A stretch of DNA of 64,000 nucleotides from Saururus chinensis. Lineage: Eukaryota; Streptophyta; Magnoliopsida; Piperales; Saururaceae. Each line of letters opens with the position of its first letter. Within the stretch, counting starts at the first letter, position 1. The notes beneath the pieces are model-generated. The model was not told the origin of the DNA. It searched no databases and saw only the letters and a program-made list of their open reading frames with translations. Shown here one piece after another: positions 11,691 to 22,639 of the stretch. The position numbers were made by a program, and so were the translations under genes. Location: NCBI GenBank assembly GCA_035235625.1, contig CP141147.1, forward strand, positions 23,108,756-23,172,755. Direction: 5' to 3'.

Positions 11691-12104
11691 TTTTTTCTCT
11701 TTTAGCGACACCTTCATAAGCATCGCCAATAACTATTTTTATTATTTTTTTTATAAAAATACATTATTAGCAACCGTCTTTATAGCATCGCTCGACATTT
11801 CTATAAAACTTTGCTAAAACTTTTTTAGTGACGGATAAAAAATGTCACTAATGTTTTTTTATTTTTAATAATATATCAATTTATTAGCAATGTTTTCACA
11901 AACATCACTTATAAAAGTGTCACTAATAAATTAATATTAGCGACAAAAAAATAAAACGTCACTAATATTACCTATTAGCAAAGTTATTCCTTAAGGGTTG
12001 TTAATGAGCAGTTGCGACGGGACTATTATCGACGCTTTTTAAACGTCACTGATAGTCATTAGTGACGCTTAAAAGTGTCGCTAATAGTGCATTTTGTTGT
12101 AGTA

Positions 12105-13830
12105 TTGTTCTTGCTATGATCAAATTTTGCCACTAGTTTTTCTTTAGGAGATTAAAATATAACTAAGGGTTTTGAATTAGAAGAACTAGCACCATTATCA
12201 TTCAACTTAATAGCCTTAAAAAATGTAATGCATCCTAGGAAATTTGGGTTTTTTTATTAAAATATCCCAACTCAATCTTGTCATTCCCAAATTGAACAGT
12301 TGGAGATAATTTTGTCTAATTTCTTGTTGCCAATAACAAATTCTTTCAGCTTTTCATTAGAGATTCTCTACTCTTCCACTAATTTTCAATCTTCAAAAGC
12401 AATTCATTATTCTTGTCATCACACAAGGATTTGATGTGAAGATTTTCATATTTTCCATGTTCTATTGCACAAAATTCAGATCTAAGTAACTTTAACTCAA
12501 CAAAAACCTGATTTTTTCTAGCAATTACAAAATTTAAAACAAAGATGGGACAAAATAATCATCTTTTTGAATTTCATGTCAACTAAAAACAAGCCCAAAC
12601 TAAAAGGCAATCAAAATTGACCTCAACTATCACTTGTTGATTTGTGGAGGGAAGTATTGGGATACAAACCGAGAAAGATAAAGTGTTTTAAACTCACAAT
12701 TATGTTAAAAAATATATCTTCCCCTTATAAATAAAAGTCAAAATACATGTTTTTGTTAACTAGAACCCCAGATTCCTATGTGTCTAGAAAAAACATGCAT
12801 AACAAGGCATCAATCCGGACGCAAGTTTTTTTTCACGGAAACCCAACATGGGAGAAATCACAAGACATACTGACTAGACTAATTATGCACTAAGTAAATT
12901 AAAATACAGCTACTAGTTTAAAAGGACACATTCTTTTTTTTTCTTCACTTAGCTTACTCTTTAGTCTACTCTAAACTCAATCACCACTACTTTGGTTGTT
13001 TACTTGTATCAACTTAGTCTTCATACTTTATTTTCCTTTTGATAGATCGAGATCTTCATGGCAAGTTCCTTTACAATGAATAATCTTTTCACTTTGATCT
13101 TCTCAGCAAAACTTTAGCAAACATTTAGTACTATCACTCAACTCAAATCACTCTTTTTTATTTTGGTTGAGAGGAACATTGATCAAGGAGAGAAGTTTCA
13201 CCATTTTTCTTTAGGTTTTCCCAGCCTTCCTCTCTTCCTTTCTTATATATTAGACCTCTTTTATAGTTCTCTAATTCGGCTAAGGAAATCTAACTCTAAT
13301 TGGAATAGCCTATTTGAGGTAACTACGCATTGAAGCAATTGATTGTTCTACAGTGCAATCGATTGTTCCCTATTTTGTTTGAATACAAATGAACTTTCAA
13401 CCAATTTTTTAATCAAACTGATAGATCGATAAAGGTATTGGAGCTATTCAGCAAAGTGTGATTGGACCTTTATAGTAAGCGATCATTTGTTTAAATTATT
13501 GGACTCCCTTATTAGCATTTCAATCAATCTTCTCATGCATACGATTATTCGATTAAGTTTCTTGATAAACTTGCAAATAGTATTCAAGGCCAATTAATCG
13601 TTCAATCATATGTGATCGATCACTAATGAACAAAAACACATTTTTCATTTGAAATGTCTCTGCACTCTACAATACTACAAAATAAAGTTCCCTTAACCCC
13701 GAAGTGTTTGAGTATCATGCGTGTGTATTTTTACCTATTGAAATACCAATAGTCTTCTAATTTACTTTACTTCATCTTCAATATATGATCTTCAACATTA
13801 CTATGACTCAAAATTTATACATATATGACA
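12105..13830 (-). mobile_element. Copia relic, 5' part (gag and LTR-like leader)
   Basis: This continues the minus-strand Copia element beyond the CACTA insertion. The 12110-12600 stretch holds short gag-like frames broken by stops. On the minus strand, 13800 down to about 12700 looks like a plant Copia LTR: it starts TGTTGAAGATCATATATTGA near 13797 and carries a TATAAAAG box near 13260. The distal edge and the primer-binding site could not be fixed, and no matching 3' LTR was found, so the boundaries are approximate. Confidence 0.55.
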
Positions 13831-13889
13831 TTGTTTTGATCACATAAATAAGATAATACAGTATATATGATATATATGCTCTTACAAAG

Positions 13890-15650
13890 CTAGTCCGTTA
13901 GCAATAGATAAGCAGCCTTCCACTAAAGTGGGACTCTTCCTCGATCATGCCTACGCCAAGGCCATCTTCCATTATAGCCGTTGCCCCCCTTTCTGCTAGC
14001 AGATCATCTATCTGTCACTTGACCTCAGCACAGATGGAAGAGTGCGAGTCCAAGGGACTGTGTTTTAATTGCAATGAATGATATGTACCAGGCCATTGTT
14101 GCTCCAGCCCAAATGTCATACTCTTAGATGAAGTTGAAGAGGTTGATATGGCCCTCGAAGAGCTGTATGACCTAGTCCAGTTGATGGTATCACACTAGAA
14201 ATTTCAGTCCATGCTTTCTTTGGTGCACTAACTCCCCAAACCATGTGTGTGTAGTGTCAGCTCAAAAAATAGACAATGTTCATCCTCATTGACAGTAGAA
14301 GCACACATAATTTCATCAATGATCATGTTGCCTAGTGCCTTGGATGCCATATTTTCAATGCACTACCATTTGATGTGCTTATTAGTGATGAGACACACCT
14401 TCACAGCTCCGGGGTTCGTTTGCAAGCAGCGCTATCCATCCAAGGCCATTCCTTCTCCACTCATCTCTACATCCTACCTATTGAAGGCGCAAATGTTGTC
14501 TTGGGTGTACAGTGGATGCAGGACCTTGGAGAACATTAATGAAGGACCCCCACCCCTCTACCAAAAGCTAAATGAGTTCTAATACAACTACATAACATTA
14601 ATGAAGGACCCCTACCCGCTCTACCAGAAGCTCTGACAACCCTCCTGCCATATCACAATGACCTCTTTGCTTACCTGATTGGCCTACCCTTTGTATGACC
14701 ACATGACCATCATGTTCCTATCTTTCTAGGCACAACTCCTACCATTGTACACCCCTACTACCCTTAGATTCAAAAGGATGAAATTGAACATCTAGTTCAA
14801 GAGATGCTTGCTTCGGGGATTATCTAGCCCAACACTAGTCCGTATTCCTCTCTAGTGCTCTTGGTTTGCAAGAAAGACGATACATGAGGCTTTTGTTTGG
14901 ATTATTGAGCCTTAAATGCCATCACTTAAGGATAAGTATACTAAACCCATCATCAAAGATCTGGTGGATGAATTATGTCGTATACATGTCTTTTCTAAGC
15001 TGGATCTTCATTTCGTCTACCTTTAGATCTCGATGCATCTTGTCGATGTCCATAAAACAACATTCTAGACACAAGATGACCACTATGAATTCTTGGTCAT
15101 GCTGTTCAGCCTGACAAATGCACCATCTACCTTTCAGTCTTTAATGAATGATTTAATCTGCACGTACTTGCATTGGTTTGTCCTTGTCTTTTTTATAACA
15201 TCATGATTTATAGTGCCACCCTAGAAGAGCTAGCAAGTCCTCCATCTCATGTATGTTTTCGAAGTACTCCTACATAATCATCTATTCCTTAAATGTTTGA
15301 AGTGTAATTTTGGTAGTGAACAAGTGACATATTTGTAATACTTTGATCATGGACCATGGGTTGTCCATGAACCCTCCAAGGGTGGATGACATGCTCTCTT
15401 GACTGGTGTCCACCACAACCCAAGCCTTGCGAGGCTTCTTCAATGGGTTTTGTCAGTGCTTTATATCACACTATGGATTACAGGCAGCTCATTTAATGGC
15501 TTTGTTAAAGGCTGGCTCTTTACATGGACTCCTACCACCTAATTGGCTTTTGATGCCCTCAAGACAGCTATGATTGCTACTCCAGTCCTGGCCTTACCAA
15601 ACTTCTCACAATTAATTGTAGTAGAAACCGATGCCTTGGGCAACATGAGA
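13890..15650 (+). mobile_element. Ty3/Gypsy retrotransposon relic (gag-pol)
   Basis: Fragments on the plus strand follow Gypsy order. A zinc knuckle CFNCNE sits near 14060 (the family usually has CFNC-E-GH-C; here a stop follows CNE). An aspartic protease lies at about 14280-14530 (LIDSRSTHNFI for the usual DSGSTHNF, and GANVVLGVQWMQDLG). Reverse transcriptase lies at about 14750-15150 (KDEIEHLVQEMLASGII, then a broken version of the SKLDLRSGYHQIR block, and [16 protein letters not shown]). The start of RNase H is at 15440-15650 (TAMIATPVLALPNFSQ, VETDA). Stops and frameshifts are frequent; LTRs, integrase and the 3' end are missing. Confidence 0.82.
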
Positions 15651-16850
15651 GTTTAATATCCAACTAGACGATAATAGTGAATTATTAGATTACTCTTCAA
15701 ACTTGTACTTCGTAAAAGTAAAAATTAAGAGTTCTAGCTTTTCTATGCAGGAATTTCTATTTAATAACAGAATTAACTAACTATGCATAACTATCAACCT
15801 ATAATGTATTCAACCCATCTAAGCATACAAATTACACATAAATACACAAAAATCGATGACACACACATTAACGTACATTAGTGTTAGTTATACAAATGCT
15901 AAAGTGCATTAATATATGTATTATAGATCTCAAATATTAAGGGTTTAAAAGTATTTTTTATACTAGGCTCATTGTTAAAGTGGAGTAGGAAAAAATATTA
16001 TACGTTTTTAGGCTTTCTTACTCCCTAAGTAAAAATCATACCCTAATGGAATGGTTGTATCTACAATTAAAAACGTTGTTTTAGGTAGAGGGCACGCAAA
16101 TACAAAAAATATTAGAGGAAAAAAAAAAGACCTACCGGGCATTTGATGTAGAAGGAAAGTAGACGACAGTCTAACCTATTAATGGCCTTTGTCTGCCGTT
16201 CTAGAATTCTAGTTCCCTTATCGTGGAAGGCATTTTTTAGTTTTTCTGCACATAAATGAAAACTTTTGATATGGGACTCACTTGGATAGTGACTTGAATT
16301 GCAGAAAACATTCATGACAAGAAGGACAAGAAAGCTTAACTTTTGATAACCAACATTCATGACAAGAAGGACAGGAAAGCTTAACTTTTGATAGCCACCT
16401 TTTCAATCATCTATTCTCAGCCGTTTAAAGTCCTTTCTTAACAACAGTGTCAAAACAGATAGACTTGAGTTTTGCTAGCGTCACCGCTCTCCACACTCTC
16501 CCCCCACTACACCCAAGCCTAAGTGGTCCCGTCTTCTAGACTTGAGCATTGCCAGCGTAGTCGTCAAGTCAAGGTTTGCTTGCTTTATATCATTCAAAAT
16601 TGACCACATATTAGCATCTAAGCAAATATTCGTTACTTTAGGTAAACATTATAAATTACATTTCTCTTTCTTGTCATAATTTATAATGCAAAATATTTCC
16701 TCACTTAAGCTTAATAATGGAGAAATTATATATTATCACATAGAATTTTTTTCATACTTAAGCTTCCCACGGCAACCTGCTAGGAAGATAAAATGGTATA
16801 CTTTCGTATCTGGAGGTCGGCAAGATGAGTGAGCGACGCCAGCGATAATG
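15651..16850. other. Upstream region of the UGT gene, no gene seen
   Basis: AT-rich DNA without a credible coding frame. It contains a 45-bp tandem duplication (listed separately). The frame at 16112-16360 on the minus strand overlaps that duplication and is not supported as a gene. Confidence 0.5.
16307..16396. repeat. 45-bp tandem duplication
   Basis: Units 16307-16351 and 16352-16396 both begin AACATTCATGACAAGAAGGA and differ at only a few positions. It lies about 570-660 bp upstream of the UGT start codon. Confidence 0.9.
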
Positions 16851-16851
16851 C

Positions 16852-16860
16852 TCTATATAC
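16852..16860 (+). promoter_or_regulatory. Putative TATA box of the UGT gene
   Basis: TCTATATAC lies about 110 bp upstream of the start codon at 16966, giving an expected transcription start near 16885-16890 and a 5' UTR of about 75-80 bases. The spacing is plausible for a plant promoter; no transcript data are available. Confidence 0.5.
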
Positions 16861-16965
16861 TCCGCACATGCAAACCTTTACCAATCACCCCCTGTCATCG
16901 GTTTCTCTTTCTACACATTTTGACTTCCTGCTGAGAAATCTAATCGACCTCAGACCTGCCTCGCC

Positions 16966-18405
16966 ATGGGCTCAGACCCGGACCAGCTTCTTCACTTCTT
17001 CTTCTTTCCGGCCATGGCGTCCGGCCATATGCTACCCATGGTCGACCTGGCCAAGCTCTTCGCTTACAGGGGCGCCAGAGCCACCGTCATCCTCACTCCC
17101 CAAGCCGCCTCACCCTTCCGCAGCTCCATCGACCGCTACGCACAGGCCGGCCACCCCATCGGTATCGAGTTCATCCACTTCCCCACCTCCGAGGCAGGCC
17201 CCGCACCCGGAATCGTGTCCGTCGATCAGATGGCTGACCGGAAAGAAGCGGGCAAGTTCTTTTGCTCGTTCCAGCTCCTCGAGCCCTCCTTCCGCGACCT
17301 TGTCGCCGAGCTCCGTCCGGACTGCATCATCTCTGACATGTTCCTCCCGTGGACAGCCGACGTCGCTGAGAGCTTCGGCGTCCCCCGTCTTCTCTTCTCC
17401 GGAAGCAGCTACTTCGCAGCATGCGGAAGCAAGGCTATTGCCAAATTCTCCCCGGAAAAAGAAGTCTCCTCCGACACCGAGCCTTTCCTCCTGCCGGGCC
17501 TCCCCGACGAGATCGAAATGACCAAAGCAAAGCTGCCCGATCGTGAGAGTAGCCCGCCCGAGTTCAAGGAGATGTGGAGAAAAATACAGGAGGCCGAGGG
17601 AAATAGCTACGGCTTGGTCATGAACAGCTTCTACGAGCTGGAGAAGAATTACATTAAACACCTGGAAGACGTAGAAGGGAAGAAGACATGGCACGTCGGC
17701 CCAGTGTCCCTCTGGAACCACGACAAAACAGAGATGATAGAAAGAGGCAAGAAATCTTCAGCAGACATACACACTTGCCTTGAGTGGTTGGACGCCAAGG
17801 AACCCAATTCAGTCCTCTACATCTGCTTTGGGTCCATCTGCAGGTTTTTGCCTGCGCAGATGGTGGAAATAGCAGCAGCTCTGGAAGATATGGAGGTTTC
17901 TTTCATATGGGTGGTCAAGAATGAAGAGGTTTTGCCGGAAGGGTTCGAGGAGAGGGTGGGGGAGAAGGGTCAGCTGATAAGGGGGTGGGCGCCGCAGGTG
18001 CTGATTCTGGGCCACGAGGCGGTAGGGGGGTTCGTGACCCACTGCGGGTGGAACTCGGTACTGGAGGGGCTGAGCTTCGGATTACCCATGGTAACATGGC
18101 CGGGGTTCGCCGAGCAGTTCTACAATGAGAAGCTGGTGACGGATGTGCTGCGGGTGGGAGTGGCGGTCGGGGCGGAGAGATGGGGGATGTGGGAAGAGAA
18201 GGAGGTCGTGGGGCGGGAGAAAATCCGAGCGGCCGTCGAAAGATTGATGGGGGACGGGCAGGAGCAGGAGGCGATGAGGCGGAGGGCGAAGGAGGCATTG
18301 GAGGCGGCCAGGAGGGCGCAGGAGGCGATCGGGTCTTCGTACCTTGAGGTAGGACGGCTCATGAAAGAGATGGAGGCCGTGAGGGAGCAGAAGAGGACGA
18401 GATAG
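16966..18405 (+). CDS. UDP-glycosyltransferase (GT1 family, UGT73-like)
   Basis: Predicted cytosolic family-1 glycosyltransferase of 479 residues, the normal length for the family, in one exon. It should move a sugar, probably glucose, from a UDP-sugar to a small hydrophobic acceptor such as a phenolic, terpenoid or hormone; the acceptor cannot be told from sequence. The N-terminal acceptor domain begins MGSDPDQLLHFFFFPAMASG and carries the catalytic His21 (GHMLP) and the supporting Asp124 (ISDMFLPW). The C-terminal donor domain holds the 44-residue PSPG box at residues 341-384, beginning WAPQVLILGH, with THCGWNS in the centre and FAEQ at the end; the final Gln usually goes with UDP-glucose. 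There is no signal peptide or membrane segment. The start at 16966 lies in CCATGG and matches the family N-terminus; the Met at codon 17 is too far in. Third positions are strongly GC-rich, as in many monocot genes. A broken paralogue lies inverted 15 kb upstream. The FFFFP start and general wording favour UGT73 (group D), but the subgroup is inference. Confidence 0.95.
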   Translation: MGSDPDQLLHFFFFPAMASGHMLPMVDLAKLFAYRGARATVILTPQAASPFRSSIDRYAQAGHPIGIEFIHFPTSEAGPAPGIVSVDQMADRKEAGKFFCSFQLLEPSFRDLVAELRPDCIISDMFLPWTADVAESFGVPRLLFSGSSYFAACGSKAIAKFSPEKEVSSDTEPFLLPGLPDEIEMTKAKLPDRESSPPEFKEMWRKIQEAEGNSYGLVMNSFYELEKNYIKHLEDVEGKKTWHVGPVSLWNHDKTEMIERGKKSSADIHTCLEWLDAKEPNSVLYICFGSICRFLPAQMVEIAAALEDMEVSFIWVVKNEEVLPEGFEERVGEKGQLIRGWAPQVLILGHEAVGGFVTHCGWNSVLEGLSFGLPMVTWPGFAEQFYNEKLVTDVLRVGVAVGAERWGMWEEKEVVGREKIRAAVERLMGDGQEQEAMRRRAKEALEAARRAQEAIGSSYLEVGRLMKEMEAVREQKRTR

Positions 18406-18933
18406 AAGATGAACTCGAAACTGCTGCGGAGTGGCTGAGCCTCCTCAGCGCTGCCGTAGTCTCAACCTCCCCGAACCCGATGACCACGACGGATAACTCT
18501 TCCCGGCGAAGCCATTGTCGGTCATCCCAGCCAGACGCCATCTCCCCTCCCGAACCACACTACTCGCCTCCACTCCTTCCCATGAGCACCCTTCTATCCA
18601 ATGACCAATTACGAGCAAAAGGCCTTCTCACCTTTTCTCTTCTTTCTATCGTGTGATGCGTGTGCTCGCCCTCTCTCTCTCCCATCCTTCGTTTTTCCAA
18701 CTTGTCAATATACAGACTTCCGGCTTCGTTGAAGTGAGAGACTTATGTGGAAGTGGTCTCTTCTAGTCTTTGTTAATAAAAAAATGTTTTATTGGACTAC
18801 GTTTTTCAGATGTGGTGTTTGTTTGAATTGTAATGGAAAGGCTCGGTACATGGGCAAAATTCAATACAGAAAAACCAAGTATATTGAAAATCTTGTTGTA
18901 ATTTTTCCTTGAATTGCATATAATTTATACTTT
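18406..18933. other. 3' flank of the UGT gene
   Basis: Probable 3' UTR and downstream DNA. A possible poly(A) signal AATAAA lies near 18774. The sequence to about 18560 is GC-rich like the gene, then turns AT-rich at the edge of the next repeat element. No other gene is seen. Confidence 0.4.
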
Positions 18934-19180
18934 CAGGGGGTTAGTCAATTAGGATTTGAAAATAAATTTTAGTATTTTAAAATTTTCTGTTAGTCGTTTA
19001 GAATTGTCTATGCCATATTTACAATTCAGTGTTATTACATTAAGATTTAAAATACAATATTTTAAATATCGCGTTAGTGGTTAAACAATTGATTCTTGTA
19101 TTTGAAATACAACGTTAGTTAAAAATTTTAGGATTATGATTTAAGAGGATTTTGCTGGAAACTTATAACATAAAAGTGAG

Positions 19181-19218
19181 ATTTTACAACACCACCTCTA
19201 GAGGTGGTATTGTAAAAT
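19181..19218. repeat. 38-bp near-perfect palindrome
   Basis: Arms ATTTTACAACACCACCTCTA and its complement meet with no loop; only one base pair is mismatched. It lies inside the left arm of the TIR element at 18934. Confidence 0.9.
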
Positions 19219-19274
19219 AACAGAAGCACTGGAAAAGGGAGGCCGGCATGCACTATAAAATGAAGGTCGGCACG

Positions 19275-20231
19275 CACTAGAGGTCGATACCAATACAGTA
19301 CAGGGGCGATATGCCCCCCACACGTATCATCTATATGTATCAGCCGTATCGGGTATACGATATCGATACAGCCGATACGTATCAATACTCTAATATTTTA
19401 ATATATATTTTTATTTAAAAAATAAATAATTTTTTTTATTTTAAAAAAAAATAATTTTTTTTTCTTAAAAACAAAAATATAATTCCAATCCAACCTCGTC
19501 TTCTAATGACTATGTTTTTATTATATTAAAAATATTTTAAAAAAAATTATATGATATCAATATAAGTGGGTCTATATAGTTTACATAATTTTTTTAAAAA
19601 TATAGTGCTCCACAATTATGCATTTACTTAAACATCTACCATATGAGTTTCTCAATAATATTCATATAACTCATTAAATATCTTATTTGATTTTAAAATA
19701 AATTAATTTTAGAACACTTAATATGGGGCGGAGGGAATAATAGTTTGTAGAGGACAGAGGGAGTAAAGTGTATAGTTCTAAAATAAAATAATTTTAGAGT
19801 GCTCATATCAGTTTATACGACCTTCTAAAATGAAGTATTATAATGATATATTATTAGTTATAATATTTTTTTATGTATATCAAAGGGATTACGACCGTTT
19901 TGGCGCGTACAAAGCGTATCATCGATGCGTACCCGTATCTGTGATTGTCGATACTATCATCCGTATCGATACCATAGAAAGCTGTATCGATACGGATGAG
20001 AGTATCGATGACTATAAAAAAATTATTTTTTTAAATTAAAAAATAATTTTTTAAATAAAAAATTATTTTTAAAATACGATATCAATACGTATCGGCCGTA
20101 TCGATATGGTATAATCGATACAGCCGTTACATATCGATAATTACAGTAAGGGGCGTATCGCCCCCCGTTATGTACCGGTATCGGCTGATATGCACCCGTA
20201 TCGGCCGATACTGCCTTCCATGATCAATACT
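19275..20231. mobile_element. Repeat rich in GTATCGGCCGATAC (copy 1)
   Basis: Both ends are dense in TATCGGCCGTATC/GATACGGCCGATA motifs with a run GGGGCG-TAT-GCCCCCC near each end (19301-19320 and 20150-20170). The middle is AT-rich. The right end repeats CTGCCTTCCAT twice (20209-20222 and 20228-20241). A second copy lies at 56487-57208. It is non-coding and nested in the TIR element at 18934. The superfamily is unknown; flanks of copy 2 hint at a Mutator-like 9-bp duplication. Confidence 0.65.
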
Positions 20232-20759
20232 GCCTTCCATAGCTTGGAGGAGGTTGCCATTTTTATGCGGCGACTGGAGCTTGGCGGAGGCCACCATCCT
20301 TGCCAGATAAACCATCGTGGCCAGGTAACGTCTCATCTCACCCTCCAAATTATGGATTAGTCAAATTTTAAAATTGTAGATAAAAAAAATTTTAGGAGTT
20401 AATTATTTTGAAATCAACAATGCAAATCCCGGGATTCTAGTAATACAAGATTTGGATATCCAAATATTTTAAAATTTGGCAGTTCAAATCCAAGAATTTA
20501 GATTATATTCTAAAATCTCATATTTTAAATCCAGTATTTCAAATCCTAATTGACTAACCCCCTGTTTGAGAATGTGATAGGCACTATTCTGACCACGCTT
20601 TTTTTCCCCATGTACTCTATGTTTTCGTACCCAATCATTTTTTATTAAAATTTTTTATATTTTATATTTTTATTTTACTTTTTCTTTTTTTTCTTAAACT
20701 GGCACTAATACCGGCAACTTATCTCCAGTAATCTATTTTCATCGTTGTGGTTAATAAAC

Positions 20760-21060
20760 TATGGTTGGTTGGGGCCGTTGATCACGGCCCCTAGTCTCAG
20801 CCATATCTGGTTCAGCAGCAAAATCCAGCCCGACTATATTTGGCTGCGGCCGCTTTGGCTACTGGTTGTGACCGAATCTAGCTCAGCAGCTAGATCTGGC
20901 CATAGCCAGATTTGAGCCTTGGCTGTGATTAGGCGTCTGGATCTTGCCAACCGCTGCTGGCTAGATCAGGTGGACAGATTTGGCTTGCCTTCACCGACAA
21001 GATAAGGCAGCCGGATCTGGCCTGCTATTGTTGGCTTGTGTTCACAGTTAGTGTGCCACC
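20760..21060. repeat. Degenerate GCCAGATCTGGC-type repeat
   Basis: A GC-rich block with many imperfect copies of a GCCAGATCTGGC-like word on both strands, resembling the block at 1-340. No gene is supported. Confidence 0.4.
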
Positions 21061-21079
21061 GCCGTAGGTCTATGAGCAT

Positions 21080-21880
21080 TGTTGGAGACGTTGTCGGAGG
21101 AGAAGGAGGATAACATGATATTCATCATCGCGTGTTATTGATAACACAATATTCACCAATATTTGTTTTATACAATTGTTCATCGAGTTAAGGATAAAAA
21201 CTTCTAAGATCATGTACATGCTTACATAAAATGTTCTACATAGTAAAACTTGCATATAAAAAATCATACTATAGTCCCTCTTTACACAATAAGGTAGGAG
21301 GCTATTATGGTTATTCTACAGTGTCCTTCTTTGGCATCAACATTATTCTCCATTCTTATATAGCAATGTTCTCCCTAAATAGTCCATCAAGATTCATTTT
21401 TTGGGTTGTAGTGTCATCTTGATCTCCTTTTGTATGGATAAATAGTTTATATGGTTAGAAATTTTTAGACAAAAACAAGAGAAGAGCGATTGCCGATGAA
21501 GTGAGGGAGGCTGACAATCGCCGAATAGAAATCAGAATATGTTGTTGATGAAAACTGCTGAGTGAAAATCACAAATTGTCACTGAGCTTCGATCTCCTCT
21601 TTGTTTATGCATCATCACAACTAGTTTACATGATTTTAAACCCTAACCCTTGTTACAAGGGTATTTTGGTCTAATTTTTTTTCCAAATATCATGTAAACC
21701 CAGGTTCTATGGAATATTTTTTACAAAACTAGGGAATTTGAAATATTTATATCTTAGGCCTGGCAATATGGAAAAAACTCACGATAGTTTTAGCCGGAGC
21801 TGTGGGGTCAGTGACAGTTTGAAAATGGCCTACAACAATGGAAAATCATTCTCCAGTGTCCAAAAATTGCAAAATTGAGG
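21080..21880 (-). mobile_element. Relic A of the plant-mobile-domain element family
   Basis: Shares two traits with the larger copy at 35.7-38.5 kb. One is the word GTTATTGATAACACAATAT near 21123-21142, a variant of the ATAACACGATAT motif. The other is an end block at 21625-21825 (CAAGGGTATTTTGGTCTAA, then CAATATGGAAAAAACTCA) matching 38340-38510. The coding part is absent, so this is a deletion derivative. Edges are approximate. Confidence 0.5.
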
Positions 21881-22631
21881 GATATGTCCAGCGGACTCAA
21901 GGAGGAACAAGGGAAGGTGGGGTTGGGATGATGGCCATTGCCATTGCCGGGTTGAGGCGAAGCACCCAGTAGTTGAATGGCTTATGGCTCACCAGTGGTG
22001 GCGACCAAAGACGCACCCACAAAATGAGAGTGTTAGCTTGGACATAAGGGAAAAAGCAAGCTGGGGAAAAACGAAAGAGAAGAGTAGGGAGAGGCGAGCT
22101 GATGGCTCTGGCCTGCTGCACTATGGTGGTCAAGCAATGTTGGATCTGGCCAAAGGCGATGGCGGCACACCAAAGAAAAAAAACAGAAGGGGAGACATAT
22201 ATATTTTTCAAAGGCAAGGATCAATAGGGCAAAGGGGAGGCAAAGATAGGCCGGGAGAGATGACCTCCCTCTGTCGCAAGGCCGATGCGTATTTGTTGGC
22301 AGATAGTTGGCCCTTGACAGCCCACGACGGCGATTAAAAAACAAAAGACAAAGTAGGGAGAGGGGTTGACCGGGGTGACCATAGTGATTAAATAGGAGCC
22401 GACCTTCTTGTGGGGCATGACACATGTAGTGTATTAGGTTTTGCTGGCTCATTGTGAGTTCGTGCCCTTGTAGGAGATGAATATTGGTTTTGAGTTGAAC
22501 TTAGATTAATACTAACCAAATTAGGTGAGTGTCATGCATATATAATATCGAAATATAGTAATATATTAAGAACATACAAGTTAGAAATACGTAACCATGC
22601 AATATTAGGTAGGGTCTACCCCTACAATCCG
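21881..22631. other. Unassigned region, no confident gene
   Basis: Moderately GC-rich at 21900-22400, with overlapping open frames on both strands (for example 106 codons at 21897-22217 on the minus strand and 117 codons at 21984-22337 on the plus strand). Neither resembles a known protein, and overlap on both strands argues against coding. Likely repeat debris. Confidence 0.3.
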
Positions 22632-22639
22632 ACCCTGTG

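Larger units (their letters stand above)
8597..12104. mobile_element. CACTA-type element, non-autonomous, hairpin arrays
   Basis: A 3.5-kb insertion in the Copia relic. The left end reads CACTACAACAAAATG and the right end is its complement, CATTTTGTTGTAGTA, with the last base G changed to A; the next ~10 bases inward (TATTAGCG) also match. CACTA termini and many subterminal motifs are typical of En/Spm-type transposons. The subterminal motif is TTAGCGACGC and its complement, set as facing pairs that form hairpins about every 40-60 bp at 8630-9090, 9750-9910, 10300-10670 and 11700-12090. A clear case has arms 8702-8713 (CTATTAGCGACG) and 8726-8737 (CGTCGCTAATAG). Between the arrays lie (TA)n, long GA-rich and CT-rich tracts, and a GC-rich core at 11000-11690. 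No transposase is visible. The three bases on each side (CCT and TTG) do not match, so the target duplication is not preserved. Confidence 0.8.
18934..20564. mobile_element. TIR element of 1.6 kb, non-coding
   Basis: The ends are inverted repeats: CAGGGGGTTAGTCAATTAGG at 18934 and its exact complement ending at 20564, extending into GATTTGAAA with diverged AT-rich arms. Both sides are flanked by TTT, a possible 3-bp target duplication too weak to set the superfamily. It contains a near-perfect palindrome and a second repeat with GTATCGGCC motifs, apparently nested. No transposase is seen. Confidence 0.7.

Noticed and set aside
8597..12104. CRISPR-like array reading of the regularly spaced TTAGCGACGC words
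   Set aside because: The words are inverted pairs of variable spacing in a plant transposon, without direct repeats, unique spacers or cas genes.
8594..12107. Perfect 3-bp target duplication of the CACTA-type element
   Set aside because: The flanking triplets CCT and TTG differ and the right terminal base is mutated, so no duplication can be claimed.
17110..17721. 203-codon minus-strand ORF inside the UGT gene
   Set aside because: Shadow of the GC-rich UGT coding frame; no known motif, and the plus-strand frame is unmistakable.
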